A stretch of DNA of 64,000 nt from JAJECS01 sp965262745 (GTDB taxonomy: Bacteria; Chloroflexota; UBA11872). A program made the position numbers and the translations under genes. A model generated the notes under the pieces. The model saw only the letters and a program-made list of their open reading frames with translations. It was not told where the DNA came from and did not search any database. This document shows, one piece after another, positions 18,085-25,789 of the stretch (the first letter of the stretch is position 1; the number at the start of each line of letters is the position of its first letter). The stretch is from assembly GCA_965262745.1 (NCBI GenBank), contig OZ253558.1, forward strand, positions 1,426,001 to 1,490,000. The letters run 5' to 3'.

Positions 18085-18184
18085 AGCTTGAAAGCCCAGT
18101 GCAACCGGCCTGGCGTCGCGGTTTCCGGGATCCCACCCTGGCGTCGCGTCATCGCCTTGGGGCCGCTGTTCTCGAGCCGCAATC

Positions 18185-18263
18185 GGTAGCGCCGGCGCTC
18201 GCCGGCACTGCTGATCGCCAACGGGTACCCGGCCGGTGACAGGACGACGCTCGCGAGGGCGTA
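18185..18263 (+). pseudogene. Decayed fragment of the P-loop kinase gene
   Basis: The stretch translates as RRRSPALLIANGYPAGDRTTLARA, aligning with the N-terminus of the kinase at 16287 (ERRRLPVLLIVNGYPASGKT, then TLARA). The Walker lysine is lost (GKT to DRT) and the reading frame ends soon after. Downstream bases to about 18430 also resemble the 3' flank of the kinase gene (CCCGAACACG, then a CAAGGTCGG stretch, then a palindromic repeat), so this is a relic of a tandem duplication with an internal deletion. Confidence 0.6.
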
Positions 18264-18267
18264 TCCC

Positions 18268-18283
18268 AGGCTGCGCGCAGCCT
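18268..18283. repeat. 16-bp palindromic repeat copy
   Basis: Perfect palindrome AGGCTGCGCGCAGCCT, identical to the core of the 13173-13194 copy, within the 406-bp stretch without intact genes at 18039-18444. A more degraded relative begins near 18412. The same stretch has two copies of AAAACCCCCG (around 18325-18360). I see no other feature there. Confidence 0.45.
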
Positions 18284-18444
18284 CAAATCATGAACGCGCG
18301 GACATCCAGGCTGTCGCTTCGGAGACGAAGAAAACCCCCGAACACGTATAAAAACCCCCGGCCTCAAGGTCGGGAACTTCGCGGCGCGAGACCGGCCGCA
18401 GTTAGATATCCCAGGCTGCGCTCGGCCCGGGTCGCCTGGCCCGA

Positions 18445-19584
18445 CTAGGACGTCTGGGTCAGCACCTCGCACAGACGCCGCGCGATGATCTCGGGCTCAG
18501 CGGGTTGCAGGTTGGCCGAGTAGGCCTCCAGCAAGTCGCGCGCGGGGTCGACGCGGACGTAGATGGGCGGGTCGCCGGCCAGGAGCGCGTCGCCAATGGT
18601 CTGCACCTCGGGTCCCGTCCAGCCGGACTCGAATCCGACAACCGCGGTCGGTACGAAGTAGCGGTCGTCGTCGAATTCGACAGTTGCGCGCACGCCGTCG
18701 ATCTCGCCCACGTCGTCGACGATGATTTCGACCAGCTCGCGGAAGTCCCGCATCATCCGGTCCTCGTCGCTGTCCATATAGCTGCGCAGCGCGGCGTAGA
18801 GGCCCACCATTTCCTCTTTGGCGACCTTGGACGGGCGGCCGATGGCGTGGTTGGGGCTGCTATTCAGGTGGGCCGCCTCGATGAGGTCCGCGCGGCCGTA
18901 GAGCAGCCCAGTCGCCTGGGGACCGCGGATGACCTTGCCGCCGCTCATCGTGAGCAGATCGGCGCCGTCGCGAATGAAGCGCGTGAGGTTGTCGCGCGGC
19001 GGCACCGTCATGGCCGCATCCACGATCACCGGAACGCCGCGAGCGTGGGCGATCTCGGCCACCTGGGGCAACGTCAGACCACCGCGCGGATTTCCCGGCG
19101 CGATGAGAAACGCCACCGCCGCCGTGCGCTCGGTGAGCGCGGCCGCGAGCTCCTCGGGAAGGCACGACGACACGTTGCCCACCTCGACCAGGCGCGCACC
19201 GGTGAAGCCGTACATGTGGCTGTAGGGGCCGCGATGGATCTTCTGGATGACCATCTCGTCCTTGAGCCCCGTCGTATCCGGCAAGCGACGAATGGCCGCG
19301 AGATCGGCGCCTGTTATGCACGCGGCCAGCGAAAGAACCATCCCGGCGGCCGCGCCGGCCACCACCATGCCCGCCTCCGCACCGGTCACCTCGGCGATGT
19401 AGGCGCCGATGCGGCGGTTGAGCGCCTCGACCGAGACGAAGGCCCGTCCAGCCTCGGCCATCGCCGCCAGGGTGTCGGGACGCATCAGCGAGCCGCCGTA
19501 GTTGGTGGTGGGGCCACCGGCGTGGATCACGAGCGGCACGCCCAACTCGGCGTAGACACGGTTCGGCGGTCGCGTGCGCTGCAT
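18445..19584 (-). CDS. SelA-like PLP-dependent enzyme (DgaE-type)
   Basis: 379-aa fold-type I PLP enzyme related to selenocysteine synthase SelA and the D-glucosaminate-6-phosphate ammonia-lyase (DgaE) group rather than true SelA. The N-terminus LVIHAGGPTTNYGGSLM corresponds to the SelA-like VINATG-TNLGR pattern. The probable Schiff-base lysine is in TMSGGKVIRGPQATG, and the PLP-binding Asp is in VPVIVDAA. Genuine selA is at 42017, so this paralogue probably acts as a lyase or aminomutase on an amino-sugar or amino acid. It is divergent from another PLP enzyme, and an extended -10 (TGCTATACA on the minus strand, ending near 19613) lies just upstream. Confidence 0.7.
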   Translation of the reverse strand: MQRTRPPNRVYAELGVPLVIHAGGPTTNYGGSLMRPDTLAAMAEAGRAFVSVEALNRRIGAYIAEVTGAEAGMVVAGAAAGMVLSLAACITGADLAAIRRLPDTTGLKDEMVIQKIHRGPYSHMYGFTGARLVEVGNVSSCLPEELAAALTERTAAVAFLIAPGNPRGGLTLPQVAEIAHARGVPVIVDAAMTVPPRDNLTRFIRDGADLLTMSGGKVIRGPQATGLLYGRADLIEAAHLNSSPNHAIGRPSKVAKEEMVGLYAALRSYMDSDEDRMMRDFRELVEIIVDDVGEIDGVRATVEFDDDRYFVPTAVVGFESGWTGPEVQTIGDALLAGDPPIYVRVDPARDLLEAYSANLQPAEPEIIARRLCEVLTQTS

Positions 19585-19764
19585 GATGTCGCCCGATAGC
19601 TCGGCCCGTGCGTGTATAGCATGCTCACCAGGTCGCCAAGCCGCTATGCTTCACGGCACAAATGCGTCAGCCCGCATGAACAACTCGACGATGAATCGGG
19701 GAGCGCCCAGGCGCCCTCGGCCCCTCGGCGCCGCATTGCCAAGCCGAACGGGGTCCGCCACGGC

Positions 19765-20886
19765 ATGAGGCAGCCGCCGCGGCTGATGATCCCGGGGCCG
19801 ATCGATCTCGAGCCGGAAGTGCTGGAGGCGCTCGCCGGCCAAGTGATTCCCCACTACGGCGACGCCTGGGTGGCGGCCTACTGCCGGCTGCGGAAGAACC
19901 TGCTGGCGATTGGCGAGAGCGACGGCGACGCCTTCGTGCTCGCGGGCAGCGGCATCGTGGGTCTCGACGCCGCCATCGGCACGGCGGTGCCGACCGGCGG
20001 GCATCTCATCGTGGTCGACAACGGCTTTTTCTCAGGCCGCATGCGCGAGATCGCCGACGGCTACGGCGTCACCACCCACATCCTGCGCACGACGCGCGGC
20101 GATGCGGTGCGGCCGGAGGAACTCGCGGCCTTCATGCAGGCGCACCCGGAAGCCAGGGTCGTGGGCCTCACCCACGGCGAGACGGCGACCGGCGTGCTCA
20201 ACGACCTGGAGACACTGGCGCGCGTAGTGGCGGATGCCGGCCGCTTTCTCATCGTCGACGCGGTATCGACTTTCGGCGCGGTGCGGGTGGCGGTGGACGC
20301 TTGGGGCATCGGCATCTGCTGCACCGCTTCGCAGAAGGCCCTGGAATCGCCGCCGGGCACGGCGCCGGTCATCGTCAATCCGAAGGCGTGGCAGTTTCTG
20401 GAATCAAGCGGCGCATCGCACCACGGGCTCTACAGCGACCTGCGCGTGTGGCGCCGCTACGCCACCGAGATGGCCGACTTCCACCCCCAGCCGGCCACGA
20501 TGCCCGTCAACGTCATCGCCGCGTTGAGCGTCGCGACCGATCGCATCCTCGCCCAGGGGCTCGAACAGCGCTTTCAGCGGTATCGGGAAACTGCCGCCAG
20601 GGTGCGCACGCGGGCGCGCGCCGCCGGATATGAGCCGCTGGCGGCGGAGGAGTGGGCCTCGCCCACGGTCACGGCCCTGCGCCCGCCGCCGGGCATCGCG
20701 GCGGACGATGTCGTGGCGGCCGTGCGCGAGCGCGTGAACATTCAACTCGGGAGCGGGATCGCCGACCTCGCGGGGCAGGTATTTCGCGTGGGCCACATGG
20801 GTCTCTCGACCACCGACGCCTACCTCGACGATCTCTTCGGCGTGCTGGAAGCACTGTCGTACGGGCAGGCGCGCGCAGCATCGTAG
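19765..20886 (+). CDS. Class V aminotransferase (alanine-glyoxylate/serine-pyruvate type)
   Basis: Fold-type I PLP aminotransferase, 373 aa from the ATG at 19765. N-terminal MIPGPIDLEPEVL is typical of the alanine-glyoxylate/serine-pyruvate aminotransferases. The PLP-binding Asp is in FLIVDAVSTFGAV and the Schiff-base lysine in CCTASQKALESPPG. The C-terminal domain ends with FRVGHMGLSTTDAYLDDLFGVLEAL. An upstream in-frame ATG at 19612 would add an unconserved basic stretch and was rejected. Its divergent neighbour is another PLP enzyme, hinting at a shared pathway. Substrate unknown. Confidence 0.8.
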   Translation: MRQPPRLMIPGPIDLEPEVLEALAGQVIPHYGDAWVAAYCRLRKNLLAIGESDGDAFVLAGSGIVGLDAAIGTAVPTGGHLIVVDNGFFSGRMREIADGYGVTTHILRTTRGDAVRPEELAAFMQAHPEARVVGLTHGETATGVLNDLETLARVVADAGRFLIVDAVSTFGAVRVAVDAWGIGICCTASQKALESPPGTAPVIVNPKAWQFLESSGASHHGLYSDLRVWRRYATEMADFHPQPATMPVNVIAALSVATDRILAQGLEQRFQRYRETAARVRTRARAAGYEPLAAEEWASPTVTALRPPPGIAADDVVAAVRERVNIQLGSGIADLAGQVFRVGHMGLSTTDAYLDDLFGVLEALSYGQARAAS

Positions 20887-20924
20887 GCGCCCCGACGCGC
20901 CAGCCGGACTTGACGCAATTGGCA

Positions 20925-20954
20925 TTGACACGCGCCGACTGCCCGCCGTAGGCT
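20925..20954 (+). promoter_or_regulatory. Promoter of the trp operon T-box leader
   Basis: TTGACA (20925-20930), an 18-bp spacer and TAGGCT (20949-20954) precede the T-box leader. The predicted transcription start near 20961 lies about 10 bases before the conserved GCGATGA at the base of stem I. Confidence 0.55.
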
Positions 20955-20960
20955 CGATCT

Positions 20961-21237
20961 TGCTGTAAAGGCGATGACTGGGACGAGTACCCGTCAGAAG
21001 TCGCGTTAGAGATCCGGACCTCGCGCTGCAAGTCCGGTCGCGGCGACGACGGCGAATGGCCCCACGAGCCGCGGACCCAACGGGCATGCCCAAGTAGGCT
21101 CCGCCGGAGGCCCTCCGTTAGCGCAGGGCAGGATATCGAGCGCAAGCTCCGTATCTGCGAAGGGGTGCGTACGCACCCGAAGCAGGGTGGCACCGCGAAG
21201 GCATGAGCCTCTCGCCCCTCAGGCGAGAGGTTTTTTT
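20961..21237 (+). promoter_or_regulatory. T-box leader specific for tRNA-Trp
   Basis: A complete T-box riboswitch with an intrinsic terminator precedes trpE. Stem I starts with GATGACTGGGACGAGTA (K-turn GA motif and AG-bulge-like sequence, 20973-20989). GAATGGCC at 21054-21061 holds the likely specifier UGG (21057-21059), the Trp codon. The T-box/antiterminator AGGGTGGCACCGCG spans 21184-21197; its UGGC bulge (21188-21191) would pair with GCCA, matching a tRNA-Trp with G73. The competing terminator has a perfect 9-bp stem (21208-21216/21222-21230) and seven T (21231-21237). Uncharged tRNA-Trp should stabilise antitermination and turn on trp synthesis. Confidence 0.93.
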
Positions 21238-21271
21238 GTGCTCCGCGTTGGCACCGGTAAGGAGGGGTCGA

Positions 21272-22786
21272 ATGGGCATGACGCAACTGGTGGACGCGCG
21301 CACGGATCAGCGCGCCTGGGCCCTCGACCAACTCTCCCACGGCCGCGCCGTGCCAATCTTCGACGAGATCCCCGGCGACCTGGACACACCGGTCTCGGTG
21401 TTCCTCAAGCTGCGGGCCGGCGATCCGGCCTTCTTGCTCGAGAGCGTGGAGGGTGGCGAGCAGCTGGCGCGGTATTCATTCGTGGGCGCGCGGCCGGCGC
21501 GAAGCCTCAGCTTCCGCGACGGCATGGCAAAGTTTAGCGAGGCCGGCGGCGAGCCCCAGACGCAGACCTACACCGATCCGCTGGACCTGGTGGCGCAGAT
21601 GCTGGACGAGGCGAACATCGCCGCCAATCCCCAGCTACCCCGATTTCAAGGTGGCGCCGTGGGCTATCTGGCCTATGACGCCGCGGCCAGCTTCGAGCAG
21701 CTGCCGGTACCGGTGCCGGACACCCTGGGCGTGCCCGATGGGATGTTCATGCTGTGCGAGGAGCTGGTGATCTTCGATCACGCCCGCGACGTCATGCAGC
21801 TCGTCACGGTCGCTCGTCCGCACGGCGACCCAGCCTCGGGCTACGCCGCGGCGCGAAATCGGCTCGGGGCGCTCGCCGAGCGCATCGCCGGCCCGACGCC
21901 CGTGACGCGCCCGTCAGCCACTCCGCCAAGCAACGGCCACGTGGCCATGAGCATGTCGCAGTCCGAATTCATGCAGGCCGTGGACCGGGCGAAGGCGTAC
22001 ATCTCCGCGGGGGACATCATCCAGACCGTGCCGTCGCTGCGCCTGAGCCGGACGCTGAGCGTGGACCCCGTCGAGGTTTATCGGGCGTTGCGACGGATCA
22101 ACCCGTCGCCGTACATGTTCTACCTGGATTTCGGCGACATGCAGCTCGCCGGCGCGTCGCCCGAGATGATGGTGCGGTACGAGGACGGTCAGGTGCGCAC
22201 GCGCCCGATCGCGGGAACTCGGCCCCGCGGCGCGGACGCCGACGCTGACGCGGAGCTGGCGCGCGAGCTCCTCGCGGACCCGAAGGAACGCGCCGAGCAC
22301 GTGATGCTCGTCGATCTCGGCCGCAACGACGTCGGCCGGGTGGCGGTATCGGGCTCGGTGGCCGTGGGCAATTTCATGAGCATCGAGCGGTACTCGCACG
22401 TGATGCACATCGTGAGCGACGTGACGGGCACGCTCGCGCCCGGCCGCACGGGCCTGGACGCGCTGCGCGCGTGCTTCCCGGCGGGGACGCTCTCCGGCGC
22501 GCCCAAGATCCGGGCGATGGAGATCATCGCCGAGCTGGAGGACCTGAGGCGCGGGCCGTACGGCGGCGCCGTCGGCTACGTGAGCTACTCGGGCGACGTG
22601 GACACGGCCATCACCATCCGCACGATGGTGGTCCGCGACGGCGTGGCGCACGTGCAAGCCGGCGCGGGGATCGTGGCGGACTCCGTCCCGGAGCAGGAGT
22701 TTCACGAGTGCCTCAACAAAGCACGGGCGCTGTTGCGGGCGATCGAGATCGCGGAGGAGGCTGGCCATGCTGCTCGTACTCGATAA
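21272..22786 (+). CDS. trpE: Anthranilate synthase component I
   Basis: Converts chorismate plus ammonia to anthranilate, the first committed step of tryptophan synthesis. 504 aa from the ATG at 21272, chosen because AAGGAGGGG lies at 21259-21267 downstream of the T-box terminator; earlier starts would be within the terminator. The C-terminal chorismate-binding domain shows RPIAGTRPRGAD, ELLADPKERAEHVMLVDLGRNDVGRV, HIVSDVTG and FPAGTLSGAPKIRAMEII, all diagnostic. It overlaps trpG by 20 nt, in line with the two subunits working as one complex. Feedback-inhibition residues in the N-terminal domain were not checked. Confidence 0.97.
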   Translation: MGMTQLVDARTDQRAWALDQLSHGRAVPIFDEIPGDLDTPVSVFLKLRAGDPAFLLESVEGGEQLARYSFVGARPARSLSFRDGMAKFSEAGGEPQTQTYTDPLDLVAQMLDEANIAANPQLPRFQGGAVGYLAYDAAASFEQLPVPVPDTLGVPDGMFMLCEELVIFDHARDVMQLVTVARPHGDPASGYAAARNRLGALAERIAGPTPVTRPSATPPSNGHVAMSMSQSEFMQAVDRAKAYISAGDIIQTVPSLRLSRTLSVDPVEVYRALRRINPSPYMFYLDFGDMQLAGASPEMMVRYEDGQVRTRPIAGTRPRGADADADAELARELLADPKERAEHVMLVDLGRNDVGRVAVSGSVAVGNFMSIERYSHVMHIVSDVTGTLAPGRTGLDALRACFPAGTLSGAPKIRAMEIIAELEDLRRGPYGGAVGYVSYSGDVDTAITIRTMVVRDGVAHVQAGAGIVADSVPEQEFHECLNKARALLRAIEIAEEAGHAARTR

Positions 22787-23351
22787 CTACGACTCGTTCA
22801 CCTACAACCTGGTGCAGTTCCTCAGCGTGATCACGGACGACATCGACGTCCACCGCAATGACGCGCTGAGCGTGGCTGATATCGAGGCCAAGGCCCCGGA
22901 GGCGATCGTGGTCTCCCCGGGTCCCTGCACGCCGGCCGAGGCCGGCATCTCGGTTGACTTGATCGCCACCCTCGGGCCGCGCATCCCCACGCTGGGGGTG
23001 TGCCTGGGCCACCAAGCCGTTGGCGCGGCGTTCGGGGGCCGCATCGTGCGGGCGCCGGAGCTGATGCACGGCAAGACGTCACCGATTCACCACGACGGGG
23101 AGGAACTGTTCGAGGGCTTGCCGGACCCGTTCACGGCCACGCGCTATCACTCGCTCATCATTGAGGAAGAGAGCCTCCCGGAGGAACTGCACGTTACTGC
23201 TCGCACGCCGGATGGGACTATCATGGGAGTGCGGCATCACACCCACCCGATATTCGGCGTGCAGTTTCACCCGGAGTCGATTCTCACCACGGTGGGGCCC
23301 AATTTGCTCCGAAACTTCGTCAAGCTGGCCGGCATGCGAATGCTCCCATGA
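22767..23351 (+). CDS. trpG: Anthranilate synthase component II (glutamine amidotransferase)
   Basis: Class I glutamine amidotransferase of 194 aa that feeds ammonia to TrpE. LVLDNYDSFTYNLVQFL at the N-terminus, VSPGPCTPAEAG, the nucleophile Cys in LGVCLGHQAVG, GKTSPIHHDGEELFEGL and the His/Glu pair in GVQFHPESI form the complete catalytic set. It starts within trpE and its stop overlaps the trpD start (4 nt). The family can also serve folate (PabA), but position in the trp operon indicates the tryptophan role. Confidence 0.96.
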   Translation: MLLVLDNYDSFTYNLVQFLSVITDDIDVHRNDALSVADIEAKAPEAIVVSPGPCTPAEAGISVDLIATLGPRIPTLGVCLGHQAVGAAFGGRIVRAPELMHGKTSPIHHDGEELFEGLPDPFTATRYHSLIIEEESLPEELHVTARTPDGTIMGVRHHTHPIFGVQFHPESILTTVGPNLLRNFVKLAGMRMLP

Positions 23352-24373
23352 TCGTCAGCGCGATCCAGACCGTGGTCGACGGGCGCCCGCTGCCGCGCGG
23401 CACGGCGCGCGAGGTGATGGAAGCCGTGCTGACCGGCCAGGTCACGCCCGCCCAGTTCGGCGCCCTCGTCGTCGCGCTGCGGCTGAAGGGCGAGACGGCG
23501 GACGAAATCGCCGGCTTGGCGGAAAGCATGCGGGCGCACGCCACCCGGGTGGACCTAGGCGACCTCTGCGCCGTCGACGCCTGCGGGACGGGCGGCGACG
23601 GCGTCAGCTGGTTCAGTGTGACGACGACGGCCGCCCTCATCGCCGCCGGGGCGGGAGCGAAGGTCGCCAAGCATGGCAACCGCGCGGCCAGCAGCAAATG
23701 CGGCAGCGCGGACGTGCTGGAAGCGTTGGGCGTGCAGCTCGCGGTCGCACCGACCGTCGTTGCCCAGTGCGTGCGCGAGGCCGGGATGGGCTTCATGTTC
23801 GCGCAGGCCTATCACCCCGGTATGAAGTTCGCGGCGCCGTTGCGCCGCGAGATCGGCATCCGCACGGTATTCAACCTGCTGGGACCCATCACGAATCCCG
23901 CGGGGGTGCGGCGGCAGTTGCTGGGTGTGGCGGACCCCGCCCTAACACCGCTGATGGCGGACGCCCTGCGGCAGATCGGCGCTGTGCACGTGTTGGTCGT
24001 CGCCGGGCACGGAGGCGTGGACGAGATCACCCTCGACGGTCCCACGCAGGTGACTGAACTGCGCGACGGCGCGATCGCGTCGTACACCGTCAGTGCGGAG
24101 GATATGGGATTGGCGGCGGGTGACCGCGCAAGCCTGGCCGGCGGCACGCCGGATGAGAACGCAGCCACCACCCGCGGCATCCTCGACGGCAGCGACCGCG
24201 GTCCGCGGCGCAATCTTGCAGTCGCAAACGCGGCCGGGGTGTTGCTGGCGGCAGGGGTCGCCGGGACCTGGCGTGACGGCGTCGGGCGGGCCGCAGCGGC
24301 CATCGACAACGGCGAAGCGGCGCAGTGCCTGGAACGCCTGGTCGCCATTTCGAACCACTCCACCGGTAGCTAG
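23348..24373 (+). CDS. trpD: Anthranilate phosphoribosyltransferase
   Basis: Transfers the phosphoribosyl group of PRPP to anthranilate. 341 aa, standard length. PRPP-binding DACGTGGDG(V)SWFSVTTT, KHGNRAASSKCGSADVLEALG, FMFAQAYHPGMKFAAPLRREIGIRT, FNLLGPITNPAG and the GHGGVDEIT signature are all present. The usual GSGG-type variant reads GTGGDG. Fourth base overlap with trpG and direct abutment on trpC (no gap) show a tightly packed operon. Confidence 0.96.
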   Translation: MIVSAIQTVVDGRPLPRGTAREVMEAVLTGQVTPAQFGALVVALRLKGETADEIAGLAESMRAHATRVDLGDLCAVDACGTGGDGVSWFSVTTTAALIAAGAGAKVAKHGNRAASSKCGSADVLEALGVQLAVAPTVVAQCVREAGMGFMFAQAYHPGMKFAAPLRREIGIRTVFNLLGPITNPAGVRRQLLGVADPALTPLMADALRQIGAVHVLVVAGHGGVDEITLDGPTQVTELRDGAIASYTVSAEDMGLAAGDRASLAGGTPDENAATTRGILDGSDRGPRRNLAVANAAGVLLAAGVAGTWRDGVGRAAAAIDNGEAAQCLERLVAISNHSTGS

Positions 24374-25162
24374 ATGACCATTCTGGACGAGATTGTCGAG
24401 CACAAGCGCCGCGAGGTGGCGCAAGCGATCGCGGCTGTGCCGCTGCACGAGATGCGCCGCCGCGGCGAAACACCGCGCGCGCGGCGGTCGCTCTGGCACG
24501 CACTGGATATCGACGCGGTCGTCGTCATCGCCGAGATCAAGCGCGCGTCGCCAACCGCGGGAGTGTTCGTGGAGGACCTGGACCCAGCTGCCCAGGCCGC
24601 CGACTATGCCGCCAACGGGGCGGTCGCCATTTCGGTGCTGACGGACCAGAAATACTTTCGCGGGTCGCTGAGCGACTTTCAGGAAGCCCGCGGCGCTTGC
24701 GAGCTGCCGGTGATCCGCAAGGAATTCATTGTCGACGCGTATCAGATCTATGAATCGGCGGCGGCCGGCGCCGACGCCGTGCTGCTGATCGTGGGCCTGA
24801 CGCCGGAGCAGGATTTGGAAGAGGACCTTGGCCTCGTCCGCGAGCTCGGCATGGAGGCGCTGGTCGAGGTGCATATCGAGGAAGAAGTGGAGCAGGCGCT
24901 CGTCGCCGGCGCCCGCATCGTGGGCATCAACAACCGCGACTTGCGGTCGTTCAAGACCGACCTCGCCGTGACCGAGCGCCTCTGCGCCATGATTCCGGAC
25001 GACATCACCATCGTGAGTGAGAGCGGCGTCCGAACTCCGGCCGATGTCGAGCGGCTGGCCGCCAGCGGCGTGAGCGCCGTCCTCATCGGCGAGTCGATCA
25101 TGACGGCGCCCGACGCCGGCGCGCAGTTGCGGGCGCTCGTGGCGGCCGGAGCGGCGGCATAG
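24374..25162 (+). CDS. trpC: Indole-3-glycerol phosphate synthase
   Basis: TIM-barrel enzyme closing the indole ring by decarboxylation of CdRP. 262 aa. N-terminal ILDEIVEHKRREV, catalytic Lys in VVIAEIKRASPTAG, ISVLTDQKYFRGS with the second catalytic Lys, PVIRKEFIVDAYQIYES, VGINNRDLRSFKTDL and IVSESGVRTPADV are as in active enzymes. The ATG begins at the base following the trpD stop; trpF starts 3 nt after it. It is a separate protein from TrpF, unlike the E. coli fusion. Confidence 0.97.
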   Translation: MTILDEIVEHKRREVAQAIAAVPLHEMRRRGETPRARRSLWHALDIDAVVVIAEIKRASPTAGVFVEDLDPAAQAADYAANGAVAISVLTDQKYFRGSLSDFQEARGACELPVIRKEFIVDAYQIYESAAAGADAVLLIVGLTPEQDLEEDLGLVRELGMEALVEVHIEEEVEQALVAGARIVGINNRDLRSFKTDLAVTERLCAMIPDDITIVSESGVRTPADVERLAASGVSAVLIGESIMTAPDAGAQLRALVAAGAAA

Positions 25163-25165
25163 ATC

Positions 25166-25789
25166 GTGCTGGTCAAGATTTGCGGGCTGCTCCAACCGGA
25201 TGACGCCGCCGCGGCGGCCGCGGCGGGGGCCGACATGCTCGGCGTGATTTTCGCGCCCGCCTGGCGTCGACGCACCCTGGCCGAGGCCCAGCGCATCTTC
25301 GCCGCGGCGCCGTCGGGCCCTGAGCGCGTGGGCGTCTTCGTCAACGCGCCGCTAGCGGAGGTGGAGGAAGTCGCCCGTGCGTGCAATCTCGACCGCGTGC
25401 AGCTGGGCGGCAGCGAAGACGCCGAATACTGCGCTGCTCTAGGATCGCGTACCGTCAAGACCTTGCGTTTGCCGCGCGACGAGACAATCGTGCCGGATTT
25501 CGACGTGACGCTCTTCCACCTCGATACCGCCCACGACACACGGGCCGGCGGCACGGGCATGTCGTGGGACTACGCCATGGCGCGGCGCGTGACCCGCAAG
25601 CATCCGGTGCTGCTGGCTGGCGGGCTCACGCCGGAGAACGTCGCGACGGCCATCGCCGCCGCGCGGCCGCTTGGCGTGGACGTTTGCAGCGGCGTGGAGA
25701 CCAATCGCGCGAAAGACCCGGACAAGATCGCGGCGTTCGTGCAGCGCGCACGCGCCGGGTTCGCCGCGCTGGAAGCGGCGGCCGAATGA
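25166..25789 (+). CDS. trpF: Phosphoribosylanthranilate isomerase
   Basis: Amadori isomerase in the trp pathway, 207 aa, GTG start. LVKICGLLQPDDAAAAAAAGADMLGVIF contains the catalytic Cys (KICG), VGVFVNAPLAEV and VQLGGSED follow (the usual VQLHG is VQLGG), the DTAHDTRAGGTG segment supplies the second-half Asp, and PVLLAGGLTPENVATAI with GVDVCSGVETN binds phosphate. Its stop overlaps the ATGATG of the next gene. The H-to-G change in VQLHG affects a common but not strictly essential position. Confidence 0.95.
   Translation: MLVKICGLLQPDDAAAAAAAGADMLGVIFAPAWRRRTLAEAQRIFAAAPSGPERVGVFVNAPLAEVEEVARACNLDRVQLGGSEDAEYCAALGSRTVKTLRLPRDETIVPDFDVTLFHLDTAHDTRAGGTGMSWDYAMARRVTRKHPVLLAGGLTPENVATAIAAARPLGVDVCSGVETNRAKDPDKIAAFVQRARAGFAALEAAAE

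Noticed and set aside
18505..19599. A long plus-strand frame opposite the SelA-like gene
   Set aside because: Low-complexity Arg/His-rich translation without family features; the minus-strand PLP enzyme explains the region.
25166..25789. TrpF with changed VQLHG motif considered as inactive
   Set aside because: The catalytic Cys and Asp are intact, so activity is expected despite VQLGG.
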